A DNA stretch of 64,000 bases from Arthrobacter sp. EPSL27 (GTDB lineage: Bacteria > Actinomycetota > Actinomycetes > Actinomycetales > Micrococcaceae), in the NCBI RefSeq assembly GCF_001512305.1, contig NZ_LNUT01000004.1, positions 791,757-855,756 of the forward strand, in the 5' to 3' direction. The notes under the pieces were generated by a model. The model was not told the origin of the DNA and ran no database searches. It saw nothing but the letters and a program-made list of their open reading frames with translations. Both the position numbers and the translations under genes were made by a program. Shown here piece after piece: positions 7,711 to 14,786 of this stretch. Positions within the stretch are counted from its first letter, which is position 1; the number at the start of each line of letters is the position of its first letter.

Positions 7711-8184
7711 TCAGCCTTCGGCCGAGCCGCGTTCGAGCAGCGGCTGGATCCGGAACGGGATCATCTCGCTCATGGCCAGGGCCGTGTCCGTCCGGTCCAC
7801 GCCGTCGCAAGCGAGGATCTTGCCGTTGATCCGGAACAGGTCCTCGGCGTCGAGCGCCACCACCCGCAGCAGCAGGTCGGCCGATCCGGTCAGGCCGTAA
7901 CCCTCCAGGATCTCCGGAATGTCGGCCAGCTCTCCGGCCAGCCGGCCCAGCTTCTGCTGCTGCACATGCACGGAAATGAAGGCCATCAGCGGGTAGCCCA
8001 GCGCGGCCGGATTGATGCGGCGCTCAAAGGAGAGGAACACGTGTTTCTTCTCCAGCTGGGCCATCCGGGCCTGCACGGTATTCCGCGACAATCCCAGCTT
8101 CTGGGCCAGTGCCACGACGGTCCCGCGGGGGTCCCGGGCCATCGCCGAAAGCAGGCGGGTGTCGGTGCCATCCAAGGGTTGCAT
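7711..8184 (-). CDS. Lrp/AsnC family transcriptional regulator
   Basis: A 157-residue regulator with an N-terminal AsnC helix-turn-helix (LSAMARDPRGTVVALAQKLGLSRNTVQARMAQLEKK within about residues 8-50) and a C-terminal RAM ligand-binding domain (from about 65). The ATG at 8184 begins MQPLDGTD, the usual start of this family; a GTG 18 bases upstream is possible. It is divergent from the branched-chain 2-oxoacid dehydrogenase genes. Lrp/AsnC proteins commonly control bkd operons in response to branched-chain amino acids (BkdR of pseudomonads). A TAATCT -10-like box ends eight bases before the ATG, suggesting a very short or absent leader. Confidence 0.88.
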   Translation of the reverse strand: MQPLDGTDTRLLSAMARDPRGTVVALAQKLGLSRNTVQARMAQLEKKHVFLSFERRINPAALGYPLMAFISVHVQQQKLGRLAGELADIPEILEGYGLTGSADLLLRVVALDAEDLFRINGKILACDGVDRTDTALAMSEMIPFRIQPLLERGSAEG

Positions 8185-8192
8185 AATGCGCA

Positions 8193-8198
8193 AGATTA
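8193..8198 (-). promoter_or_regulatory. Candidate -10 box for a near-leaderless AsnC transcript
   Basis: On the minus strand TAATCT ends eight bases before the ATG at 8184, and no Shine-Dalgarno sequence is visible. Transcription would start at or next to the start codon. Confidence 0.4.
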
Positions 8199-8258
8199 GC
8201 ACGGTGCCAGCATGCCCGGCGGTGCAGAATGCTCAATTTATCCGGGGGTGGTTGTACC

Positions 8259-8284
8259 CAATGGGCATTGTGAGTAGGGTCACA
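8259..8284. promoter_or_regulatory. Overlapping dyads in the bkd promoter: CAATG-GG-CATTG and a CRP/GlxR consensus site
   Basis: TGTGAGTAGGGTCACA at 8269-8284 matches the CRP/GlxR half-sites TGTGA-N6-TCACA at every conserved position. It overlaps by two bases a perfect dyad, CAATGGGCATTG (8259-8270), which could be an Lrp/AsnC half-site pair. Both lie between the divergent AsnC gene and the E1 alpha gene, about 97 bases before the latter's start. Confidence 0.6.
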
Positions 8285-8380
8285 ACTATCCGGGGCAACG
8301 GCGCCCGGGCGGCCGGTGCGCACCGGGATCACGAGTCCCTGCGAGCAGTGGTCAGACGACGTCAGAAGGTGCGGACAACT

Positions 8381-9559
8381 GTGTTTACCGACGACGCGGG
8401 CAAGGGCGGCATTTCCGCCGGGGGCCCCGGGAACAGTGCAGAATCAAACAGGCGGACGGGCGGGGACCTCGTTCAGCTCATCACCCCCGGGGGTGAACGC
8501 GTCAGCCATCCCGAGTTTGACCCCTGGCTGCAGGACGTCACCGACGAACAGTTGGGTGCGCTCTACGAGGACATGGTGGTCATCCGCCGGATCGATGCCG
8601 AGGCCACGGCTCTGCAGCGCCAGGGTGAACTCGCCCTCTGGCCGCCGCTGCTGGGCCAGGAAGCCTCCCAGATCGGCTCGGCCCGGGCCCTTCGCGACGA
8701 CGACTTCGTCTTCCCCAGCTACCGTGACAACGGCGTCGCCTACTGCCGCGGGGTCAACCCCGAGGACATCGTCAAAGCCTGGCGGGGCAACGCGCTGGCC
8801 GGCTGGGACCCCTACACAGTCAACGTCGCCACGCAGCAGATCATCATCGGCGCCCAGTCCCTGCATGCCACCGGCTACGCGATGGGAATCCAGAACGACG
8901 GCGCCGACTCGGTCGCCGTGGCCTACTTCGGCGACGGCGCCACGAGCGAGGGCGACGTCAACGAGGCCATGGTGTTCGCGGCCAGCTTCCAGGCCCCGGT
9001 GGTCTTCTTCTGCCAGAACAACCACTGGGCCATTTCCGAGCCCGTCCGCCTGCAGTCCCACATCCAGATCGCGGACCGTGCCGCCGGCTTCGGCATCCCC
9101 AGCATGCGCGTGGACGGCAACGACGTCCTGGCCGTGATGGCCGCGACCCGCATCGCCCTCGACCGTGCCCGCCACGGCGGCGGACCCACCTTCATCGAAG
9201 CCGTCACCTACCGCATGGGCCCGCACACGACGGCGGACGACCCCACCCGGTACCGCGATGCCAACGAACTTGAGGACTGGGCCGCCAAGGACCCGATCGC
9301 CCGGCTGAAAACACTGCTGGAGCGCAAGGGGCTGCTCCCCGAGGAGCTCGAAGCCACCGTCGCCGCCGCGGCGGACGCCGTGGCCAAGGCGCTGCGCTCC
9401 GGCACCATCAACATGCCCGACCCGGCGCCGATGGACATCTTCAAGCACGTCTACAGCACGCCCAACTCCTCGCTGGACCGCCAGCAGGACCACTATTCCC
9501 GTTACCTGGCTTCCTTCGGCGATCCCGCAGAAGCCGCCACTGAAGAAGGTGCACGCTGA
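8381..9559 (+). CDS. bkdA: Branched-chain 2-oxoacid (or pyruvate) dehydrogenase E1 component, alpha subunit
   Basis: ThDP-dependent decarboxylating subunit of a heterotetrameric E1. About 392 residues. The ThDP-binding motif starts with GDGATSEGDVNEA and ends in the NN of FFCQNNHWAIS; MGPHTTADDPTRYR is the phosphorylation-loop region of the family. The GTG at 8381 follows AGAAGG by 11 bases; the GTG at 8369 is an alternative, and the frame remains open further upstream into the promoter. It is the first of three translationally coupled genes (E1 alpha, E1 beta, E2). The neighbouring leucine-catabolism genes favour branched-chain 2-oxoacids over pyruvate, matching M. tuberculosis Rv2497c. Confidence 0.85.
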   Translation: MFTDDAGKGGISAGGPGNSAESNRRTGGDLVQLITPGGERVSHPEFDPWLQDVTDEQLGALYEDMVVIRRIDAEATALQRQGELALWPPLLGQEASQIGSARALRDDDFVFPSYRDNGVAYCRGVNPEDIVKAWRGNALAGWDPYTVNVATQQIIIGAQSLHATGYAMGIQNDGADSVAVAYFGDGATSEGDVNEAMVFAASFQAPVVFFCQNNHWAISEPVRLQSHIQIADRAAGFGIPSMRVDGNDVLAVMAATRIALDRARHGGGPTFIEAVTYRMGPHTTADDPTRYRDANELEDWAAKDPIARLKTLLERKGLLPEELEATVAAAADAVAKALRSGTINMPDPAPMDIFKHVYSTPNSSLDRQQDHYSRYLASFGDPAEAATEEGAR

Positions 9560-10569
9560 TGACGCAGATGACCTTTGCCCGAGCCATCAATTCGGGCCTG
9601 CGCAAGTCCCTCGAGAATGATCCCAAGGTAGTCCTCATGGGCGAGGACATCGGCGCGCTCGGCGGCGTCTTCCGCGTCACCGACGGGCTGCAGAAGGACT
9701 TCGGCAAGCACCGCGTCGTGGACACTCCACTGGCAGAATCCGGCATCATGGGCACCGCCGTCGGACTTGCCTACCGCGGCTACCGCCCGGTGGTGGAGAT
9801 CCAGTTCGACGGCTTCATCTACCCGGCCTTCGACCAGATCGTCAGCCAGGTCGCCAAGATGCACTACCGCACCCAGGGCGCGGTCAAGATGCCCATCACC
9901 ATCCGCGTGCCCTTCGGCGGCGGCATCGGCTCACCCGAACACCACTCCGAATCACCCGAGGCCTACTTCACCCACACCTCGGGCCTGCGCGTTGTCTCCG
10001 TCTCCAACCCGCAGGACGCCCACACCATGATCCAGCAGGCCATCGCCTCCGACGATCCCGTCCTGTACTTCGAGCCCAAGCGCCGCTACCACGACAAGGG
10101 CGAGGTGGACGAGACCCTGGACCTCGGCGCCGCGCTGTCCCTGGAAAAGGCCCGCGTCGTCACCGAGGGCACCGACGTGACCCTCGTGGCCTACGGCCCG
10201 CTGGTCAAGACCGCCAAGGACGCCGCGCTCGCCGCCGCGGACGAGGGGGTGTCGGTCGAGGTCATCGACCTGCGCTCGCTCGCCCCGGTGGACTTCGCCA
10301 CCCTGGAAGCCTCGGTCCGGAAGACCGGCCGGCTGGTCATCACGCACGAAGCCTCGCAGACCGGCGGCCTCGGCGCCGAGGTGGCCGCCAGCATCACCGA
10401 ACGCTGCTTCTACCACCTGGAGGCCGCCCCGGTCCGCATCACCGGCTTCGATGTCCCGTACCCCTACTCGAAGCTTGAAATGCACCACCTCCCGGGCCTG
10501 GACCGGATCCTGGACGGCGTCGACCGTGCCCTGGGCCGCCCCAACTCCCTGAGCGGGCTGGAAGGATGA
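9559..10569 (+). CDS. bkdB: Branched-chain 2-oxoacid (or pyruvate) dehydrogenase E1 component, beta subunit
   Basis: Transketolase-like beta subunit of 336 residues, with the pyrimidine-binding domain first (MGEDIGALGGVFRVTDGL, DTPLAESGIMGTAVGLA) and the C-terminal transketolase domain last (THEASQTGGLGAEVAASI). The GGGIGSPEHHSESPEAYF stretch carries family-conserved histidines. The start ATG shares one base with the upstream stop (TGATG), so translation is coupled. The closest named counterpart I recall is M. tuberculosis Rv2496c. Confidence 0.88.
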   Translation: MTQMTFARAINSGLRKSLENDPKVVLMGEDIGALGGVFRVTDGLQKDFGKHRVVDTPLAESGIMGTAVGLAYRGYRPVVEIQFDGFIYPAFDQIVSQVAKMHYRTQGAVKMPITIRVPFGGGIGSPEHHSESPEAYFTHTSGLRVVSVSNPQDAHTMIQQAIASDDPVLYFEPKRRYHDKGEVDETLDLGAALSLEKARVVTEGTDVTLVAYGPLVKTAKDAALAAADEGVSVEVIDLRSLAPVDFATLEASVRKTGRLVITHEASQTGGLGAEVAASITERCFYHLEAAPVRITGFDVPYPYSKLEMHHLPGLDRILDGVDRALGRPNSLSGLEG

Positions 10570-11972
10570 GCGCCACCATGATCAAGGAATTCAAGCTGCC
10601 GGACCTCGGTGAGGGTCTCACCGAATCGGAAATCGTCGCGTGGAAGGTTGCGGTGGGGGATACCGTCGCGCTCAACCAGATCATCGCGGAGGTGGAAACG
10701 GCCAAGGCCGTGGTGGAGCTTCCCTCGCCGTTTGCCGGCGTCGTGGCCGCCCTGCACGAACAGCCCGGCACCGTCGTCGAGGTGGGCAAGCCCATTGTTT
10801 CCTTCGAGGTTGCAGGCGACGACGGCGGTCCCGCCGCCGGTGGCACCGGTTCCGACGCCGGGGCTCCGGCCAGACGCGAACCGAACCTGGTGGGCTACGG
10901 CGCCGTCCTGGAGACTTCCGGCCGCCCGGCACGCCGCGCCCGCACCTTCGCCGCGCAGGCGGTTCCGGCTGCCGCGGCCGCACCCGCCCCGGTGGCTGCG
11001 CCGGTGTCCGCGCCGGCCGCAGCCCCCGCCCCGGTCATCGAGCCCGTGGCAGCTGTTGCCGCAGCGCCGCTGCAGGCCGAGCGCCCGCGGTCCACGCCGC
11101 CCGTGCGGAAGCTGGCCAAGGACCTCGGAGTTGACCTGGCCGCCGTCACCGGCACCGGGGAACACGGCCTGATCACCCGGGAGGACGTCCGCAACTTCGT
11201 CGGCGGGGGAGACCTGCCCGTCGCGCCGCAGGACCTGGCCGGGGTTGCCCCGCAAGCCGCGGCGGACGGCGAACGGGAGACCCGGACCCCCATCAAGGGC
11301 GTGCGGAAGCACACCGCTGCCGCCATGGTCTCCAGCGCCTTCACCGCTCCGCACGTCACGGAGTTTCTCACCGTCGACGTCACCCCCACTATGGAGCTGC
11401 TGGCAAAGCTCAAGGCCAGCCGGGCGTTTGCCGGCTACAAGCTCACCCCGCTGACCCTGGTGTCCAAGGCCGTGCTCATCGCCCTGCGCAACCACCCCAC
11501 GCTCAACTCGCGCTGGGACGAGGCGACCCAGGAAATCGTCCAGTACAACTACGTGAACCTGGGCATTGCGGCTGCCACCCCGCGGGGCCTCACCGTGCCG
11601 AACATCAAGGACGCCCACCGGATGTCCCTGCTGGAGCTCTCCACGGCGCTGACCGCACTGACGGACACGGCCCGGGCGGGCAAGACCGCCCCGTCCGAGC
11701 TGTCCGGGGGCACCATCTCCATCACCAACATCGGTGTCTTTGGCATCGACGCCGGCACGCCCATCCTCAACCCGGGCGAGGCCGCCATCCTGGCCCTGGG
11801 AGCCGTGCGGAAGATGCCGTGGGAATACCAGGACGAGGTGGCGCTGCGCCAGGTCATGACGCTCAGCCTCTCCTTCGACCACCGCCTGGTCGACGGCGAG
11901 CAGGGCTCGCGTTTCCTGCAGGACCTCGGCGCCATGCTGTCCGACCCGGGCATGGTCCTCGCGATGGTCTAG
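10566..11972 (+). CDS. bkdC: Dihydrolipoamide acyltransferase (E2) of the 2-oxoacid dehydrogenase complex
   Basis: A 468-residue E2 core protein. One N-terminal lipoyl domain has its lipoyl lysine at about residue 47 (VETAKAVVE). An Ala/Pro-rich linker follows, then an E1/E3-binding domain (VRKLAKDLGVDLAAVTGTG, about 178-215), a second linker, and the acyltransferase domain ending in SFDHRLVDGEQG, which contains the catalytic His and the D-G pair. The ATG at 10566 overlaps the end of the E1 beta gene; an ATG at 10578 is possible. The E3 component (lipoamide dehydrogenase) is not encoded nearby and is presumably shared. A terminator follows directly. Confidence 0.88.
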   Translation: MSATMIKEFKLPDLGEGLTESEIVAWKVAVGDTVALNQIIAEVETAKAVVELPSPFAGVVAALHEQPGTVVEVGKPIVSFEVAGDDGGPAAGGTGSDAGAPARREPNLVGYGAVLETSGRPARRARTFAAQAVPAAAAAPAPVAAPVSAPAAAPAPVIEPVAAVAAAPLQAERPRSTPPVRKLAKDLGVDLAAVTGTGEHGLITREDVRNFVGGGDLPVAPQDLAGVAPQAAADGERETRTPIKGVRKHTAAAMVSSAFTAPHVTEFLTVDVTPTMELLAKLKASRAFAGYKLTPLTLVSKAVLIALRNHPTLNSRWDEATQEIVQYNYVNLGIAAATPRGLTVPNIKDAHRMSLLELSTALTALTDTARAGKTAPSELSGGTISITNIGVFGIDAGTPILNPGEAAILALGAVRKMPWEYQDEVALRQVMTLSLSFDHRLVDGEQGSRFLQDLGAMLSDPGMVLAMV

Positions 11973-11983
11973 CCACAGGGCTC

Positions 11984-12021
11984 AAAGGCCGGGCATTCAC
12001 GTGGTGGGTGCCCGGCCTTTT
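11984..12021 (+). terminator. Intrinsic terminator after the E2 gene
   Basis: A perfect 12-bp stem, AAAGGCCGGGCA (11984-11995) with TGCCCGGCCTTT (12009-12020), around a 13-base loop and followed by TTTT. It begins 12 bases after the E2 stop codon. Confidence 0.85.
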
Positions 12022-12026
12022 GCCGT

Positions 12027-12100
12027 CCGGGGGCACTTCGGGGACGGATCCCGACGTCGGCGCCTGGTTTAGCGGCGTGTCCGCGCCAATGTGCCCCCGG
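12027..12100. repeat. 74-bp palindrome-bounded element, copy 1
   Basis: Bounded by CCGGGGGCAC and its perfect reverse complement GTGCCCCCGG. The interior has the palindrome CCGACGTCGG and the segment TTTAGCGGCGTGTCCGCGCC. Copies 2 and 3 share the whole interior. Flanks (CCGTCC before, a GGCCGGAAGGTGGCTTA stretch after) are also shared with copy 2. The cluster fills the gap between the convergent E2 and tetR genes. Confidence 0.8.
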
Positions 12101-12162
12101 AGCGCCGCCGGCCGGAAGGTGGCTTATCGGGCGGTTCTGCTGTGCGCCCTGGGTTTCGCCGT

Positions 12163-12236
12163 CCGCGGGCACTTTGGGCCCGGATCCCGACGTCGGCGCC
12201 TTGTTTAGCGGCGTGTCCGCGCCAATGTGCCCCCGG
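12163..12236. repeat. 74-bp palindrome-bounded element, copy 2
   Basis: Same length and interior as copy 1, with a small change in the left arm (CCGCGGGCAC). It starts 136 bases after copy 1 and is followed by the same GGAAGGTGGCTTA flank. Confidence 0.8.
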
Positions 12237-12305
12237 AGCCCCGGCGGCCGGAAGGTGGCTTAGAAAGAGGGCAGCAGTCCTGTTGTGCGACCGGGGTTTC
12301 TCCGT

Positions 12306-12379
12306 CCGGGGGCACTTTGGGCTCAGATCCCGACGTCGGCGCCTGGTTCAGCGGCGTGTCCGCGCCAATGTGCCCCCGG
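12306..12379. repeat. 74-bp palindrome-bounded element, copy 3
   Basis: Same length, arms and interior as copy 1, 143 bases after copy 2. It ends nine bases before the tetR stop codon, which lies in the element's right flank. The common flank of copies 1 and 2 is missing here, as if the repeat array abuts or replaced the original end of tetR. Confidence 0.8.
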
Positions 12380-12387
12380 AGCGCCGG

Positions 12388-13026
12388 CTATCCGAGCGGT
12401 TCGGGAACCGCCGGGGCCAGGAGGGCCGCCAGGGCCATGCTCTGCAGCAGCGGCCGAGCGCGTTTGACCGCAATCCGCCGCCCGTGGCTGCGCACTGAGT
12501 GGGGGGTGGAGTTGATGAGGCCGAACGTGGCGTGGGCCCGCATCCGCAGCTCGGCGGCCTCGGTCCCGGGGTGCAGCCCGGCCAGGACCTCGACCCAGAG
12601 CTCCACGTAGTTCCGCTGCAGGGTGCGGACCTCGGCCTGGTCGTCGTCGGCGAGGTTGCTGAAGTCCTGGTCCTGCACCCGGATGACGTCCGGGTTGCTG
12701 AGGGCGAAGTCCACGTGGAACTCCACCAGCTTGTGCAGCGCCTCGGACGCGCCGCCGGAATCGGCAACCACCCGCCGGCCGCCGTCGAGCAGTTCCTGGC
12801 TGACGCTCAGCAGGAGCGCCCCCAGGACAGCCTGCTTGCCGGCGAAGTGGCGGTACACGGCCGGGCCGCTGACGCCGGCAGCAGCGCCGAGGTCCTCGAG
12901 GGACACGCGGTTGAACCCGTCGACGGCGAACAGGGCGGCGGCCGAGGACAGCAGCGCCTGGCGGCGGTTCTCCTTCGCCTGGCCGCGCTGGGTGGTCGGA
13001 AGCTCGGTCACCGGCGCATCCCTCAT
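12388..13026 (-). CDS. TetR/AcrR family regulator of the leucine-catabolism operon
   Basis: A 212-residue repressor-type protein with an N-terminal TetR DNA-binding domain (about residues 17-65, including VSLEDLGAAAGVSGPAVYRHF) and a helical ligand-binding C-terminal domain. It is divergent from the carboxylase genes, and the 145-base gap holds two copies of a GTTA-N8-TAAC dyad. In M. tuberculosis the equivalent position is held by Rv2506 (BkaR), a TetR regulator of branched-chain amino acid genes. An acyl-CoA or related intermediate is the likely effector, by family analogy. Confidence 0.88.
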   Translation of the reverse strand: MRDAPVTELPTTQRGQAKENRRQALLSSAAALFAVDGFNRVSLEDLGAAAGVSGPAVYRHFAGKQAVLGALLLSVSQELLDGGRRVVADSGGASEALHKLVEFHVDFALSNPDVIRVQDQDFSNLADDDQAEVRTLQRNYVELWVEVLAGLHPGTEAAELRMRAHATFGLINSTPHSVRSHGRRIAVKRARPLLQSMALAALLAPAVPEPLG

Positions 13027-13066
13027 CTCGACTTGTCAGCCCCCGCAGGCCGTGTTGGACATCACA

Positions 13067-13108
13067 GTTAATAGAGACTAACCTAAATCTCAGTTATGCG
13101 GTACTAAC
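13067..13108. promoter_or_regulatory. Two GTTA-N8-TAAC operator dyads between tetR and mccB
   Basis: GTTAATAGAGACTAAC (13067-13082) and GTTATGCGGTACTAAC (13093-13108) share arms and spacing, with starts 26 bases apart. The region is AT-richer than its surroundings and lies 41 bases before tetR and 64 bases before the carboxylase gene, as expected for TetR autoregulation and control of the operon. Confidence 0.75.
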
Positions 13109-13171
13109 CGAAATGGCTGGGGCGGGCTCAGGTCAGGTCCCCAGCATGAAGGCCCAGAACGGAAGCAGTCA

Positions 13172-14779
13172 ATGGAGACAATCGCCAGCCAGGTGGACGC
13201 CGCGAGCGCCGCCTACGCCGCGAACCGCGAGGCCCAGCTGGGGCTGGCCCGCGAGCTGAAGGAACGCCTCGCCACGGCCGCGCTGGGCGGGCCGCAAAAG
13301 TCCCGGGAGCGGCACGTGGCCCGCGGCAAGCTCCTGCCGCGCGAGCGCATCGACCAGTTGCTCGACGACGGCAGCCCGTTCCTTGAGATCGCCCCGCTGG
13401 CCGCCGACGGCATGTACGACGGCGATTCGCCCGGCGCCGGCGTGATTGCCGGGATCGGGCTGGTCCACGGCCGCCAGGTCCTGGTGATCTCCAACGACGC
13501 CACCGTCAAGGGCGGCACCTACTACCCGATGACGGTCAAGAAGCATCTCCGCGCCCAGGAGATCGCGCTGGAGAACCGGCTGCCCTGCATCTACCTGGTG
13601 GACTCCGGCGGGGCCTTCCTGCCCAAGCAGGACGAGGTCTTCCCGGACAAGGAGCACTTCGGCCGGATCTTCTTCAACCAGGCCAAGATGTCCGCGGCGA
13701 AGATCCCGCAGATCGCCTCCGTGATGGGCTCCTGCACCGCCGGCGGCGCCTACGTGCCCGCCATGAGCGATGAAACCGTGATTGTCCGCAACCAGGGCAC
13801 CATCTTCCTGGGCGGTCCGCCGCTGGTGAAAGCCGCGATCGGCGAGATCGTCACGGCGGAGGAGCTCGGCGGCGGCGACGTGCACTCGAAGATCTCCGGC
13901 GTGACGGACCACCTGGCCGAGAACGATGAGCATGCCCTCCAGATCGTCCGCGACATCGTCTCCACCCTGCCGAAGCCGGCCGCCCCCGCCTGGGACGTCG
14001 ACACCGTCGTCGAGCCGGTGGCCGACCCGGAGGAGCTGTACGGCGCCGTCCCCACCGACGTCAACGCCCAGTACGACGTCCGCGAGGTCATCGCCCGGCT
14101 GGTGGACGGCAGCCGCTTCCACGAATTCAAGAAGAACTACGGCACCACCCTGGTCACGGGTTTCGCCAAGCTGCACGGCCACCCCGTGGGCATCGTCGCG
14201 AACAACGGCGTGCTCTTCAGCGAATCCTCGCTCAAGGGAGCCCACTTCATCGAGCTCTGCGACCAGCGCGGCATCCCGCTGATCTTCCTGCAGAACCTCT
14301 CGGGCTTTATGGTCGGCAAGGATTACGAACAGGGCGGCATCGCCAAGAACGGCGCGAAGATGGTCACCGCCGTCGCCACCGCGCGCGTGCCCAAGCTGAC
14401 CGTCGTGATCGGCGGGTCCTTCGGCGCCGGCAACTACTCCATGTGCGGCCGGGCCTACTCGCCGCGCTTCCTTTGGATGTGGCCGGCCTCCCGGATCTCC
14501 GTGATGGGCGGGAACCAGGCCTCCAGCGTGCTCGCCACCGTCAAGCGGGACCAGTACGAGGCCCGCGGCGAGGAATGGTCCGCCGCGGACGAGGACGCGT
14601 TCAAGGCCCCGATCAAGCAGCAGTACGAGGACCAGGGCAGCCCCTACTATTCCACCGCCCGCCTCTGGGACGACGGCGTGATCGACCCCGCGGACACCCG
14701 CACCGTCCTGGGACTGGCGCTCGACGTCGTCTCCCGCACCCCGCTGCCGGAGACCTCCTTCGGCCTTTTCCGGATGTGA
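13172..14779 (+). CDS. mccB: Acyl-CoA carboxylase beta subunit, methylcrotonyl-CoA carboxylase type
   Basis: Carboxyltransferase of 535 residues, the usual length of methylcrotonyl-CoA carboxylase beta subunits. Conserved stretches typical of that subgroup include [55 protein letters not shown] and, in the C-terminal half, ALVAT-like [19 protein letters not shown]. It transfers carboxyl from carboxybiotin to 3-methylcrotonyl-CoA in leucine breakdown. It is the first gene of a seven-gene run and is followed within eight bases by the alpha subunit. M. tuberculosis AccD1 (Rv2502c) occupies the same place. Confidence 0.88.
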   Translation: METIASQVDAASAAYAANREAQLGLARELKERLATAALGGPQKSRERHVARGKLLPRERIDQLLDDGSPFLEIAPLAADGMYDGDSPGAGVIAGIGLVHGRQVLVISNDATVKGGTYYPMTVKKHLRAQEIALENRLPCIYLVDSGGAFLPKQDEVFPDKEHFGRIFFNQAKMSAAKIPQIASVMGSCTAGGAYVPAMSDETVIVRNQGTIFLGGPPLVKAAIGEIVTAEELGGGDVHSKISGVTDHLAENDEHALQIVRDIVSTLPKPAAPAWDVDTVVEPVADPEELYGAVPTDVNAQYDVREVIARLVDGSRFHEFKKNYGTTLVTGFAKLHGHPVGIVANNGVLFSESSLKGAHFIELCDQRGIPLIFLQNLSGFMVGKDYEQGGIAKNGAKMVTAVATARVPKLTVVIGGSFGAGNYSMCGRAYSPRFLWMWPASRISVMGGNQASSVLATVKRDQYEARGEEWSAADEDAFKAPIKQQYEDQGSPYYSTARLWDDGVIDPADTRTVLGLALDVVSRTPLPETSFGLFRM

Positions 14780-14786
14780 GCCAGCC

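Noticed and set aside
12023..12390. CRISPR array suggested by three regularly spaced repeats
   Set aside because: Repeats are 74 bp palindrome-bounded units with partly shared, unequal flanks, not 25-40 bp repeats with unique spacers, and there are no cas genes.
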